Below, one piece after another: positions 55,095-64,000 of a DNA stretch of 64,000 nucleotides (its first letter is position 1; each line of letters starts with the position of its first letter). The DNA comes from CALOCY01 sp942491975. GTDB taxonomy: Bacteria; Bacteroidota; Bacteroidia; Bacteroidales; Prolixibacteraceae. Under the pieces are notes generated by a model, which saw only the letters and a program-made list of their open reading frames with translations, was not told where the DNA came from and made no database searches. The stretch is taken from NCBI GenBank assembly GCA_942491975.1, contig CALOCY010000004.1, forward strand, positions 2,418,001 to 2,482,000, written 5' to 3'. The position numbers were made by a program, and so were the translations under genes.

Positions 55095-56475
55095 CCAATT
55101 GCCCTTCTATCATTTTTTTCACCGGTTCTACACATGTATCAATATCTCCCGCCCCCAATAGCAATACCACATCCAACTGACTGTCTTTCAGTAGATCAAC
55201 CAACTCCTCTTTTGTACACCTTTTTTTCGCTGCCAATTGCACCTCCCTGAAAATCACATCGGAAGTAATGCCCGGAATCGGCTTTTCACGTGCCGGATAG
55301 ATATCCAACAATATCAACTCGTCCAATTGCCCCAAACTTTGGGCAAATGCATTGGCAAAGTCCCGTGTGCGACTATACAAATGTGGTTGAAATACCCCGG
55401 TTATTTTTCGTCCCGGATACATATCTCGTACCGAACCAATAGTAGCATTCAACTCTTCGGGGTGGTGTGCATAGTCATCAATTAGTACTATTTTGTCAGT
55501 TTTAATATGGTGTTCAAACCGCCGGCGTACACCCTGATACGTCGCCAATCCTTCTTTGAGTTCCTCTTTCGACACCCCGGCCAACAGTGCCAATGCAGAA
55601 GCCCCTACGGCATTTTCCACATTCATGCGCCCCGGATAGGCCAATACCATATCTTCTAAAATACCCATAGGCGTATGCAGGTCAAAATGAAACGCATCAT
55701 TCTCGATGACAATATTATCGGCATAAAAATCTGCTTCTTCGTCTATGGAGTAGGTGTAAAAATGTGCCTCTGGATTCACCGATGCATCCATGCCTATTCC
55801 TTTTTTGACCACCACTTTTCCCCCTGCTTTTACCTGCCCGATGAATTGTCCAAACGATTTTTTCATCTCCTCATGGGTGCCGTAAATGTCCAAATGGTCG
55901 GCATCAATGGAGGTTACCAATGCCAGTTCAGGGTGCAAATGCAAAAACGAACGGTCAAATTCATCGGCTTCGGCTACTACCCAATCCGAACTGTTTTGTG
56001 GCAGTATCAGGTTGGTTATATAATTTTTTGATATGCCACCCAGAAATGCAGCACAATCGACTGTTGAATTGTGTAGTATAAACCCGGTCATGGTCGATAC
56101 CGATGTTTTGCCGTGTGTGCCTGACACTGCTATGCATTTTTTGGTGTTGGCAATGTGTCCCAACACCTCGGCACGCTTCATCATCGTAAAACTATTGCTA
56201 ATAAAGTATTGCAACTCATCGTTTTCCTTGGGAATGGCCGGAGTGCGTACCACCAGTGTTGTTGCTTTATCTACTGTTGCATCCAAACGTTCAATATCTG
56301 TTTTATAATAGATCGCAATCCCTTCCTCCATCAATTCACACGTCAGTTTGGTTTCGGTACGGTCGTAGCCTGCCACTTCTTTTCCTTCGTATTGGAAATA
56401 GCGCGCCAGGGCACTCATTCCAATGCCCCCGATACCGAGAAAGTACACGTGTTGTATGTTGTTGATGTTAATCAT
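55084..56475 (-). CDS. murC: UDP-N-acetylmuramate--L-alanine ligase
   Basis: A 463-residue Mur ligase. N-terminal Rossmann motif HVYFLGIGGIGMSALARY, P-loop SGTHGKTSVSTMTG near 118-131, and a C-terminal domain with HHPEELNAT and FQPHLYSRTRDF. Adds L-alanine to the muramic acid precursor. Usual length. It is the first gene after the tandem repeat array and overlaps ftsQ. Confidence 0.94.
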   Translation of the reverse strand: MININNIQHVYFLGIGGIGMSALARYFQYEGKEVAGYDRTETKLTCELMEEGIAIYYKTDIERLDATVDKATTLVVRTPAIPKENDELQYFISNSFTMMKRAEVLGHIANTKKCIAVSGTHGKTSVSTMTGFILHNSTVDCAAFLGGISKNYITNLILPQNSSDWVVAEADEFDRSFLHLHPELALVTSIDADHLDIYGTHEEMKKSFGQFIGQVKAGGKVVVKKGIGMDASVNPEAHFYTYSIDEEADFYADNIVIENDAFHFDLHTPMGILEDMVLAYPGRMNVENAVGASALALLAGVSKEELKEGLATYQGVRRRFEHHIKTDKIVLIDDYAHHPEELNATIGSVRDMYPGRKITGVFQPHLYSRTRDFANAFAQSLGQLDELILLDIYPAREKPIPGITSDVIFREVQLAAKKRCTKEELVDLLKDSQLDVVLLLGAGDIDTCVEPVKKMIEGQLDAK

Positions 56476-57896
56476 TTTTTTGCTATCTAAACGCTGTCAT
56501 ATCCGTTGGATGCTGACAGGTTTTCATTCTATTTCGTTATTTTCTGTTTTTCTTAACTTCTGTTATTTACAAAACGGTTAAAACCGTTCATTTCCTCCAA
56601 ATTTCATACTATCCCTACCGCTGAAGCGGCAGGTTATATTTCTGACTTCTGTCTTCTTCACTACTCCTATTCTTCGCTTCTCCACTCCTTTCTTTCTTTT
56701 CATTTGCAAAACGCTGTCAGCCTCTGGAAGCAAAAGTTTTTGTTTTTTTATTCTGTTAGCTTCGGATAACTTCCATTAACTTCTGCTTTTTCTCCACTTC
56801 TGTCATCTACAAAACGGTTAAAACCGTTCATTTCCTCCAAATTTCATACTATCCCTACCGCTGAAGCGGCAGGTTATATTTCTGACTTCTGTCTTCTTCA
56901 CTACTCCTATTCCTCGCTTCTCCACTCCTTTCTTTCTTTTCATTTGCAAAACGCTGTCAGCCTCTGGAAGCAAAAGTTTTTGTTTTTTTATTCTGTTAGC
57001 TTCGGATAACTTCCATTAACTTCTGCTTTTTCTCCACTTCTGTCATCTACAAAACGGTTAAAACCGTTCATTTCCTCCAAATTTCATCCTATCCCTACCG
57101 CTGAAGCGGCAGGTTATATTTCTGACTTCTGTCTTCTTCACTACTCCTATTCCTCGCTTCTCCACTCCTTTCTTTCTTTTCATTTGCAAAACGCTGTCAG
57201 CCTCTGGAAGCAAAAGTTTTTGTTTTTTTATTCTGTTAGCTTCGGATAACTTCCATTAACTTCTGCCTTTTCTCCACTTCTGTCATCTACAAAACGGTTA
57301 AAACCGTTCATTTCCTCCAAATTTCATCCTATCCCTACCGCTAAAGCGGCAGGTTATATTTCTGACTTCTGTCTTCTTCACTACTCCTATTCTTCGCTTC
57401 TCCACTCCTTTCTTTCTTTTCATTTGCAAAACGCTGTCAGCCTCTGGAAGCAAAAGTTTTTGTTTTTTTATTCTGTTAGCTTCGGATAACTTCCATTAAC
57501 TTCTGCTTTTTCTCCACTTCTGTCATCTACAAAACGGTTAAAACCGTTCATTTCCTCCAAATTTCATACTATCCCTACCGCTGAAGCGGCAGGTTATATT
57601 TCTGACTTCTGTCTTCTTCACTACTCCTATTCTTCGCTTCTCCACTCCTTTCTTTCTTTTCATTTGCAAAACGCTGTCAGCCTCTGGAAGCAAAAGTTTT
57701 TGTTTTTTTATTCTGTTAGCTTCGGATAACTTCCATTAACTTCTGCTTTTTCTCCACTTCTGTCATCTACAAAACGGTTAAAACCGTTCATTTCCTCCAA
57801 ATTTCATCCTATCCCTACCGCTGAAGCGGCAGGTTATATTTCTGACTTCTGTCTTCTTCACTACTCCTATTCTTCGCTTCTCCACTTCTTCACTAC
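56476..57896. repeat. 240-bp tandem repeat array between murG and murC
   Basis: About 5.6 head-to-tail copies of a 240-bp unit fill 56541-57886; the left edge (from about 56487) is degenerate. Copies differ at only a few positions (for example c/a at the atcct/atact site and g/a in gctgaagcgg), so they have been recently amplified or kept alike by gene conversion. Each unit holds AACGGTTAAAACCGTT (first copy 56573-56588) and CCGCT-GA-AGCGG (56618-56629), and a pyrimidine-rich stretch on the plus strand. The unit is exactly 80 codons long, but no frame is open, so it is not protein-coding. It lies in the transcribed strand between murG and murC. There is no other gene in this stretch. Confidence 0.9.
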
Positions 57897-58994
57897 TCAA
57901 TCCCCCATCTCCATTATTATCATAGCAATAGTCTCAGCTGCATGGGGTTTCCCCCATTGGGCAATGTTTTTACCCAGTTCGCTTAACAATTGCGTGTTGT
58001 TTACTGTTTTTATTGCTGTTTCCACCAATGATTGATCGACTTCGTTGTCTTTAATCAACAATCCTGCTTTTTTATCGACCAGTGCCTGTGCGTTTTTGGT
58101 TTGGTGGTCTTCGGCTACATTGGGCGAAGGTACCAGTATGGCCGGCTTTCCAATCACACACAGTTCCGATATGGTTCCTGCTCCTGCCCGTGTCACCACC
58201 AGGTCTGCCAATCCGTAGGCCAAGTCCATACGTGCGATAAATTCGGTAATGTGCAGGTTGGCAGGACATATATTTGTTGTCTTTTCTACGATCTCACAAT
58301 AGTAGTATTTACCTGTTTGCCAGATAAATTCCACATCCGTTTTTTCAATTTGCCCCAACGATTTTAACAGTCCATTGTTTATTGATCTTGCACCCAAACT
58401 TCCCCCCAAAATAAGGACTACCGGTTTATCCGATGTTACTCCAAAGTGTTTCCGGGCTTCCCCTTTATTGGCCGAAGCAGCCAGCCCTTTGCGGATGGGA
58501 TTTCCGGTAAAGACAATTTTATTTTCCGGAAAAAATTGTTCCATATTATCGTAGGCCACACATATTTTATGGGCTTGTTTAGCCAAATAACGGTTGGTGA
58601 TCCCTGCATACGAGTTTTGTTCCTGCAACAGTGTGGGAATGCCCATTTTTGCCGCCATTTTCAGGGTGGGCGCACTGGCATAGCCTCCCACACCAATCAC
58701 CACATCGGGTGCAAAGTCTTTTATGATTTTTCGTGCCCGTTTACGGCTTTTCATAAACTTCAATACAAACGTAAATAGCTTCACCGACGGTTTACGGGGC
58801 AGCCCCATTACGGGCAATCCTTTTATCTCATATCCGGCTGCCGGGACTTTCTCCATTTCCATGCGACCTTCGGCACCCACAAAGAGGATGTCACACGCCG
58901 GATCTTTCTCTTTCAGGGCATGTGCAATGGAGAGTGCCGGATAGATGTGTCCTCCGGTACCGCCTCCGCTGATTATGTATCGTCTATTCGTCAT
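57897..58994 (-). CDS. murG: MurG: lipid I N-acetylglucosaminyltransferase
   Basis: A glycosyltransferase of about 365 residues that makes lipid II. I prefer the start at 58994 (MTNRRYIISGGG), because the family begins just before GGGTGGH; the ATG at 59024 would add ten residues. Motifs: SGGGTGGHIYPALS, VIGVGGYASAPT, LLQEQNSYAGITNR, and LVVTRAGAGTISEL near the C-terminus. The frame overlaps ftsW by 11 bp. It ends directly at the 240-bp repeat array. Confidence 0.93.
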   Translation of the reverse strand: MTNRRYIISGGGTGGHIYPALSIAHALKEKDPACDILFVGAEGRMEMEKVPAAGYEIKGLPVMGLPRKPSVKLFTFVLKFMKSRKRARKIIKDFAPDVVIGVGGYASAPTLKMAAKMGIPTLLQEQNSYAGITNRYLAKQAHKICVAYDNMEQFFPENKIVFTGNPIRKGLAASANKGEARKHFGVTSDKPVVLILGGSLGARSINNGLLKSLGQIEKTDVEFIWQTGKYYYCEIVEKTTNICPANLHITEFIARMDLAYGLADLVVTRAGAGTISELCVIGKPAILVPSPNVAEDHQTKNAQALVDKKAGLLIKDNEVDQSLVETAIKTVNNTQLLSELGKNIAQWGKPHAAETIAMIIMEMGD

Positions 58995-60201
58995 TAAAGT
59001 TTTCGTCTTCGTTGGGTACTTCATCTACAATGGATTCCAATTCGGGAACCACCTGTTTATTCTTTTGGGTTTGGTAGCTTACGCTCAAAATGCAGCCAAA
59101 GGCGCCTGCCGTAAATATCATGGAGGTTCCCCCCATGCTCACCCAGGGCAACGGTTGCCCGGTGACCGGGAATATGCCCACAGCCACCCCCATGTTGATC
59201 ATGGCCTGCGACACCAGCAGAATGACCAACCCCACCACCAGAAAGGCGGGGAATGTCCGGGTGCTGCGTCGCACAATGATCCCTCCCCGGTATAAAAATG
59301 TGAGGTAGAGCAGTACAATAAATATTCCCCCCACCATGCCGTATTCTTCAATAAAAATGGCAAAAATAAAATCGTTGTAAGCGGCTGCCATATAGTTGCT
59401 CACTTCACTATCGCCCGGGCCTTTGCCCAACAAGCCCCCTTTGTAAATCGCCAGCTTGGCATATTCTGCCTGGGTCATGCCCCCTTTTTTCACTTCTCCT
59501 TCGCCCGACACAAAGCGTTCTATCCGGGCACGCATGGTTTGCACACGGCCAATATCTTTGGGCAGCATGGGTGCTAAAAAGTAGACCATGGTCAGCAATA
59601 CGGCACTTACCAATATCACTGCACCAATGTATTTTAGTGGGATACGCCCCACAAATAGCATAATTAGAATCGTGCCGAAGAGCAGTACCGACGTGGAGAA
59701 ATCGGCAAAAAAGATCATTCCACACACAATAACGCTCACGATCATAATTTGCAGGAATGCTTTATAGAGATGTTCCCGGCTGTTTTGGTTGTTGGCCAAT
59801 ACACGTGCCACATATACAATCAATACTATTTTTGCCAGTTCTGATGGCTGAAAGCTCACCACCCCCAAGCTTAAGGTACGCCCTGTTGCCCCTCCTGTGA
59901 AACCCACAAACAGGCTCAACCCCACAAACCCCATTGCTGCAAGAAGTGCCAGTGGTGCAAATTTGGAGTACAACCGTACCGGAATATAGTTGACCTGAAA
60001 GAGCATAATGGTAAACCCCACCCCCAGCATCACCAACTGTTTCACCAGGTAGTACCAGGTTTGTCCGCCAGCCTGTCGCCATGCCAGTGAACCGGTGGCA
60101 CTGTACACAATCAACAGCGAAGTCAGCGACAGAATCACCAGCACAATCCAGATGGTGCGGTCGCCCCGGAAGAGGGATAGTATGTTTGAATGCTTAGGCA
60201 T
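58984..60201 (-). CDS. ftsW: Cell division lipid II polymerase FtsW
   Basis: A 405-residue protein with about ten membrane spans of the SEDS family. Motifs: SFQPSELAKI, FIEEYGMVG, and PVTGQPLPWVSMGGTSM near the C-terminus. FtsW polymerises lipid II during division. It is preceded by a 219-bp gap and an unrelated inserted gene instead of directly following murD. Confidence 0.93.
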   Translation of the reverse strand: MPKHSNILSLFRGDRTIWIVLVILSLTSLLIVYSATGSLAWRQAGGQTWYYLVKQLVMLGVGFTIMLFQVNYIPVRLYSKFAPLALLAAMGFVGLSLFVGFTGGATGRTLSLGVVSFQPSELAKIVLIVYVARVLANNQNSREHLYKAFLQIMIVSVIVCGMIFFADFSTSVLLFGTILIMLFVGRIPLKYIGAVILVSAVLLTMVYFLAPMLPKDIGRVQTMRARIERFVSGEGEVKKGGMTQAEYAKLAIYKGGLLGKGPGDSEVSNYMAAAYNDFIFAIFIEEYGMVGGIFIVLLYLTFLYRGGIIVRRSTRTFPAFLVVGLVILLVSQAMINMGVAVGIFPVTGQPLPWVSMGGTSMIFTAGAFGCILSVSYQTQKNKQVVPELESIVDEVPNEDENFNDE

Positions 60202-60420
60202 AGATTTCTAGATCATTAGATTTTAAGATTGTTAGACATTATAAACTGTTTTCATTTTATATTTTACTTTGTTGGCGCAGACGTCCTCGCCTGCCTGCCG
60301 CAGGCAGGTCCGTGACCATATAATCATTTTACCATTACATTTTGCTGCTCAAACCCCGACAACCCGCCTGAATGCGTGGAAACGGCGGGCAGGCATGTCG
60401 GCACTAGCAGTTTTATTATA
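60202..60420. repeat. Intergenic palindromes between ftsW and the inserted gene
   Basis: Perfect 9-bp palindrome with one central base at 60290-60308 (CCTGCCTGC / GCAGGCAGG). A complex hairpin at about 60356-60406 has outer arms CCGACA/TGTCGG and an inner CCCGCC/GGCGGG. GC-rich compared with the A/T-rich flanks, so these look like dispersed palindromic elements. Confidence 0.5.
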
Positions 60421-61323
60421 TTATTTTGAAAATTCATTCAATTCCTTTTTTATACCTGAAATCCGAATCTTCCGGGGTTCAGCCTGCGCTGGAGTCCAAA
60501 AATAATTACTGTTACCACTGGCAATATGTGGCAACCGTAGGTGGATTACAGTACTACCATTTTGTATATACTTTTTAAATGAAGGACTTGTTTTACACTT
60601 ATCAGGAAGTTTAGTTTTAAATTCACTTGTCTTTTTATAAGCGATTAATTCCCAGTGATTTTTAAATATATTTTTGTCAATAAAGTCTGCAACGACATTG
60701 CCTTGAGAGACAATATATTTTGGTTTAATCAACATTATTTCCTCGCTTAAAAATTTTTGGGCAATGTTATTTCTAATTTTATGCCATCCTTTAATTCTGT
60801 GGATTTCTTTGGCTTTGCCTTTTACGGCAAAATGAGATAAGTCAGTAACATAGAATCTTGATAAAAAATCAATGTTTTTGTATTCCTCATTATTACCGAA
60901 CAAATCATTTAAATTCTTCCATAACATTTCATTACCACCTTCATCTAATTCCCCATAAAAATTCGGATGAGTTTCTCGTAGTCCATATGTTGCTTGATAA
61001 TATCTACTTCTAATATGTGGTTCCATTCCAATTACCATTATTTCTTTTACATTGAGATTTGTAAAATCCAAATTTCCAATCCAACTTGGAAAATCAAAGG
61101 CCCACATTTCAGCTTCGATATCTTTTGTATATTCTTCTGGAGAATAACTTTTTATTTTTTCTATAATTGTATCCTTAAGGTCTTGACTGTATATTTGTGT
61201 TGAATCACCTTTTTTTAATGATAATTTATTCTCATTTGTATCTAAAATGGCATTCAATACTTCATCTCCAAATTTCTTTTGAAGGAATTCTATATATTTT
61301 TCTCTATTCATATTCAGTTTCAT
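60421..61323 (-). CDS. Uracil-DNA glycosylase-superfamily-like protein inserted in the dcw cluster
   Basis: A 300-residue cytoplasmic protein not normally in this cluster. Motifs suggest the uracil-DNA-glycosylase-like superfamily: VIGMEPHIRSRYY (like motif 1), a KPKYIVSQGN strand, and LPHIASGNSNYFW, which resembles the H-x-S-G/x-N motif 2 region. The gene is clearly more A/T-rich than its neighbours and lies between two palindromic repeat clusters, consistent with horizontal acquisition. The glycosylase assignment is weak; it could be another member of the same fold. The first Met codons (61323, 61311) are close together, and either may be used. Confidence 0.5.
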   Translation of the reverse strand: MKLNMNREKYIEFLQKKFGDEVLNAILDTNENKLSLKKGDSTQIYSQDLKDTIIEKIKSYSPEEYTKDIEAEMWAFDFPSWIGNLDFTNLNVKEIMVIGMEPHIRSRYYQATYGLRETHPNFYGELDEGGNEMLWKNLNDLFGNNEEYKNIDFLSRFYVTDLSHFAVKGKAKEIHRIKGWHKIRNNIAQKFLSEEIMLIKPKYIVSQGNVVADFIDKNIFKNHWELIAYKKTSEFKTKLPDKCKTSPSFKKYIQNGSTVIHLRLPHIASGNSNYFWTPAQAEPRKIRISGIKKELNEFSK

Positions 61324-61413
61324 TGTCGTTTTCTTTTCAAATTAAAGGCTAAAGCCCCTTTTACTTTTTGTGTTGATCACCGTGCTTTAGCACGGTGTAA
61401 AAAAATTCTATTA
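61324..61413. repeat. Palindrome between murD and the inserted gene
   Basis: Perfect 9-bp hairpin with a TT loop at 61378-61397 (CACCGTGCT / AGCACGGTG), preceded by a GGCTAAAGCC core at about 61347. No T run follows it on the minus strand, so it is likely a dispersed repeat and not a terminator. Confidence 0.5.
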
Positions 61414-62751
61414 TCATAACTTCCTCACTGCCTTTTTAAACTGCTGTCCCCGGTCTTCATAGTTTTCAAACAGGTCAAAACTGGCACAGGCGGGCGAGAG
61501 CAGTACCACATCGTCTTTTTGGGCCAGATAGTAGGCGGCTTTTACCGCTTCGTCCATGCTTTGTACATCTATAATGTCGTTGACCTTGCCGTCAAAGGCT
61601 TTATGCAACGGCGTGTTGTCTACGCCCAGACAGATCAATGCCTTTACCTTTTCCTGTACCAACTCTTCCAGTACCGAGTAGTCGTTGCCTTTGTCAATGC
61701 CCCCGGCAATCCACACCACCGGTTTGTCCATGCTCTCCAGCGCGTACCATGTGGAGTTGACATTGGTGGCTTTGGAGTCGTTGATAAACCGGATGCCATG
61801 CACCTTAATGAAAGGTTCCAGCCGGTGCTCCACCCCTTTAAAACTGGTGAGGCACTCCCGGATGTGCTCGTTGCGAATTTGCAAGACCATTCCGGCAATA
61901 CCCGCCGCCATTGAGTTGTACGTGTTGTGTTTACCCTTGAGGGCCAAATCATAAATTGACATACGCATCTCTTTTGATTCATGTCTGAGTACCAATTCTT
62001 CTTCCTCCACAAATGCCCCTTTTCCTGTTTCCTGACTCAGTGAAAAAGGCAGCATTTGGGCATCAACCGTGCGGTCTTTCAATGCTTTTGCAATCACCGG
62101 ATCATCGGCACAGTAGATAAAGCTGTCACCTGCTGTCTGATTCCTGATGATTCGGAACTTGGAGTCGATATACCGCTCCATTTTATTGTCGTACCTGTCC
62201 ATATGGTCAGGTGTAATATTCAGTAGTATGGCCACATCGGCCTTAAAGTCGTGCATGCCGTCGAGCTGAAAACTACTGAGTTCAATCACATAGTAGTCGT
62301 ATTCGTTCTCCGCCACCTGCCACGCCAGACTTTTGCCCACATTCCCCGCTAATCCCACATTTAACCCGGCTCCTTTCAGTAGCTCATAAATCATCAGTGT
62401 GGTGGTGGTTTTGCCGTTGCTCCCCGTAATGCACACTTTGGTGGCATCGATGTATTTTCCGGCAAATTCAATTTCCGAGATCACCGGAATTTTTTTGTCA
62501 ACAAGCTGCTGAACGATGGGTGCTTTATCGCTTATGCCGGGACTTTTCACCACCATATCGGCATCCAATATCTTCTCCTGCGTATGCTGTTTTTCTTCAT
62601 AGGCGATGTCATGTGCTTCCAATACCTTCTTGTATTTCTCTTTGATGACCCCAAAGTCTGAGACAAACACAGAAAAGTCTTTCTTTTTTCCCAGGATGGC
62701 TGCTCCTACACCACTTTCTCCAGCACCTAATATGACTAGTTTCTCACGCAT
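61414..62751 (-). CDS. murD: UDP-N-acetylmuramoylalanine--D-glutamate ligase
   Basis: A 445-residue Mur ligase. N-terminal motif LVILGAGESGVGAA, P-loop ITGSNGKTTTTLMI near 108-121, and C-terminal INDSKATNVNST and LLSPACASFDLFENYEDRGQQF. Adds D-glutamate to the muramoyl-alanine precursor. It starts 14 bp after mraY. Confidence 0.94.
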   Translation of the reverse strand: MREKLVILGAGESGVGAAILGKKKDFSVFVSDFGVIKEKYKKVLEAHDIAYEEKQHTQEKILDADMVVKSPGISDKAPIVQQLVDKKIPVISEIEFAGKYIDATKVCITGSNGKTTTTLMIYELLKGAGLNVGLAGNVGKSLAWQVAENEYDYYVIELSSFQLDGMHDFKADVAILLNITPDHMDRYDNKMERYIDSKFRIIRNQTAGDSFIYCADDPVIAKALKDRTVDAQMLPFSLSQETGKGAFVEEEELVLRHESKEMRMSIYDLALKGKHNTYNSMAAGIAGMVLQIRNEHIRECLTSFKGVEHRLEPFIKVHGIRFINDSKATNVNSTWYALESMDKPVVWIAGGIDKGNDYSVLEELVQEKVKALICLGVDNTPLHKAFDGKVNDIIDVQSMDEAVKAAYYLAQKDDVVLLSPACASFDLFENYEDRGQQFKKAVRKL

Positions 62752-62765
62752 TTTTTTGCATTAAT

Positions 62766-64000
62766 TTATCGTATTTTCAATGTTATGATGGCAATAACCG
62801 CCAGTATGACCCCCACAATCCAGAACCGCGCCACAATTTTGGGTTCGGAAATGCCTTTCTTTTGAAAGTGATGGTGGATGGGCGACATTAAAAAGACCCG
62901 TTTACCCTCTCCGGTTCTCCACTTTGTGAGTTTGAACCAGGTGACTTGTATAATAACTGATAAACTCTCCATTAAGAAAAGCCCGCACAGTATGGGTATT
63001 AAAAATTCTTTCCGGATGATGATGGCAAACACGGCAATGATACCGCCCAGTGCCAGGCTTCCCGTATCGCCCATAAAGACCTGGGCCGGGTAGGAGTTGT
63101 ACCATAAAAATCCGACCGTAGCCCCGACAAATGCGCTGATAAAGATTACCAGCTCGCCAGTGTACGGAATGTACATGATGTTGAGATAGTCGGCATAGAG
63201 GATGTTACCACTCACGTACGCCAGAATACCCAGCGTAGAGGCACTGATAGCGGAAGTTCCCGTGGCCAACCCATCCAACCCGTCGGTGAGGTTGGCCGCA
63301 TTGGAGACCGCAGCAATAATCAGGATAATGATGAACATATAGATGAGCCACGACCATTTTTGTCCCCCTTCCCACAACGAGCCGATCCATTCATAGTCAA
63401 ATTCATGATTTTTGACAAAAGGGATGGTTGTTCGGGTCGATTTAACTTCCCGTGTCACAAAAGCCAACTGCTGCTCACCTGTTTCCTGATCTATCTTGAT
63501 TTCAGTGAGTGGTTTATTGTCAGCCCCTCTCACTTTTTCACGTATCACCACCCCATCATTAAAGAAAAGCGTATAGGCCACAATGGCACCCAACCCCACT
63601 TGTCCGATGATTTTAAATACCCCGGCCAATCCTTTCTTATTTTTAAGGTACACTTTGATGTAGTCGTCGATAAAACCAATGATCCCCAGCCAGACGGTGG
63701 TGATAATCATCAAAATGATGTAGATGTTGTCGAGTTTGGCAAAAAGCAGTGTGGGAATCAGAATGGAACCCAGAATAATCAGCCCGCCCATTGTAGGTGT
63801 ACCTTTTTTCTCCAGCTGCCCTTCCAATCCCAAATCGCGAACCTCTTCGCCAATCTGTTTTCGATGAAGCAGGCGGATCATACGTTTACCAAACACCGTT
63901 GCAATAAGCAGCGATGTGATGATAGCTGCCGCCGAACGAAATGAGATGTACTGAAACATTCCTGCTCCGGGAACATCATATTGATTTAGCCAGTCAAAAA
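62766..64000 (-). CDS. mraY: MraY: lipid I synthase (partial, cut by window edge)
   Basis: Phospho-MurNAc-pentapeptide transferase, which makes lipid I. The first ATG in the window (63959) is not the real start: the frame stays open to 64000 and reads FDWLNQYDVPGAG directly before MFQYISFRS, the expected MraY N-terminus, so the start lies outside the window. Visible motifs: KKGTPTMGGLII, ANLTDGLDGLA, GDTGSLALGG, and SPIHHHFQKKG near the C-terminus. About ten spans are visible. A large insert at about residues 130-195 (charged, between spans) is longer than in E. coli, as in other Bacteroidota. Confidence 0.94.
   Translation of the reverse strand, partial: FDWLNQYDVPGAGMFQYISFRSAAAIITSLLIATVFGKRMIRLLHRKQIGEEVRDLGLEGQLEKKGTPTMGGLIILGSILIPTLLFAKLDNIYIILMIITTVWLGIIGFIDDYIKVYLKNKKGLAGVFKIIGQVGLGAIVAYTLFFNDGVVIREKVRGADNKPLTEIKIDQETGEQQLAFVTREVKSTRTTIPFVKNHEFDYEWIGSLWEGGQKWSWLIYMFIIILIIAAVSNAANLTDGLDGLATGTSAISASTLGILAYVSGNILYADYLNIMYIPYTGELVIFISAFVGATVGFLWYNSYPAQVFMGDTGSLALGGIIAVFAIIIRKEFLIPILCGLFLMESLSVIIQVTWFKLTKWRTGEGKRVFLMSPIHHHFQKKGISEPKIVARFWIVGVILAVIAIITLKIR

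Noticed and set aside
56541..57886. CRISPR array
   Set aside because: The repeats are 240 bp long and directly adjacent without unique spacers, and no cas genes are near.
56541..57886. Repeat protein encoded by an 80-codon unit
   Set aside because: The unit is a multiple of three, but stop codons occur in every frame of each copy, so no long frame exists.
60421..61323. Restriction or phage-defence gene
   Set aside because: No nuclease, helicase or toxin motif and no partner gene; only a weak resemblance to the uracil-DNA-glycosylase fold.
61378..61397. Terminator between murD and the next gene
   Set aside because: On the minus strand no T run follows the hairpin, so it looks like a dispersed repeat.

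Overview
The window reads as a chromosomal segment of a member of the Bacteroidota, probably Bacteroidales or Marinilabiliales-like. The signs are promoters of the TTTG...TAnnTTTG type, little Shine-Dalgarno signal, a NagB-LmbE fusion, a Bacteroidota-type nadB-nadC-coaX-lptC-ppiD gene string, and a dcw cluster ending in ftsZ and yqeY. There is no rRNA, tRNA, insertion sequence, phage gene or CRISPR array that I can support.

Layout. (1) 159-16061, minus strand: a seven-gene envelope export locus. From an ECF-sigma-like promoter it runs ABC ATPase, a three-part protein (ABC permease, M1-peptidase-like domain without its zinc motif, golvesin-like domain), TolC-like protein, membrane fusion lipoprotein, RND pump, a 1572-residue RND pump fused to an ABC ATPase, and a small ABC-2 permease. 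This is the strongest candidate for an unusual system. (2) 16139-18946, minus: a YtrA-type GntR/ABC operon with a clear operator. (3) 19056-23022, minus: a Tat-type Gfo/Idh/MocA oxidoreductase with an altered EKP motif, and a TonB-receptor-like barrel protein. (4) 23248-26164, plus: an ArsR-controlled operon of a thioredoxin-like protein, an ArsF-like lipoprotein, a CcdA/ArsG-like membrane protein and a YraQ/ArsP-like permease, which looks like a thiol relay plus exporter. (5) 26239-29919: an O-antigen-ligase-like protein (plus) and a NagB-LmbE fusion (minus). (6) 30265-36633, minus: a MarR-controlled RND tripartite pump. (7) 36768-39143, plus: a two-component system. (8) 39340-49582, plus: nadB, nadC, coaX, an outer membrane protein, a TPR protein, lptC, a CNNM/CorC-type protein and a PpiD-like chaperone, closed by a terminator. 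(9) 49658-64000, minus: the dcw cluster mraY (cut by the window edge), murD, an inserted AT-rich gene, ftsW, murG, a 240-bp tandem repeat array, murC, ftsQ, ftsA, two different ftsZ genes, and yqeY.

How the parts fit. In the first locus two ABC ATPase modules face two ABC permease modules, and two RND modules face one adaptor and one outer membrane channel, so proton-driven and ATP-driven transport appear to be coupled in one operon. In the cell wall cluster the gene order is ordinary, but three features are not: a divergent second ftsZ with a different C-terminal tail, a homogeneous 1.3-kb repeat array between murG and murC, and a foreign-looking gene between murD and ftsW. All functional statements rest on motifs read by eye; no database search was possible.
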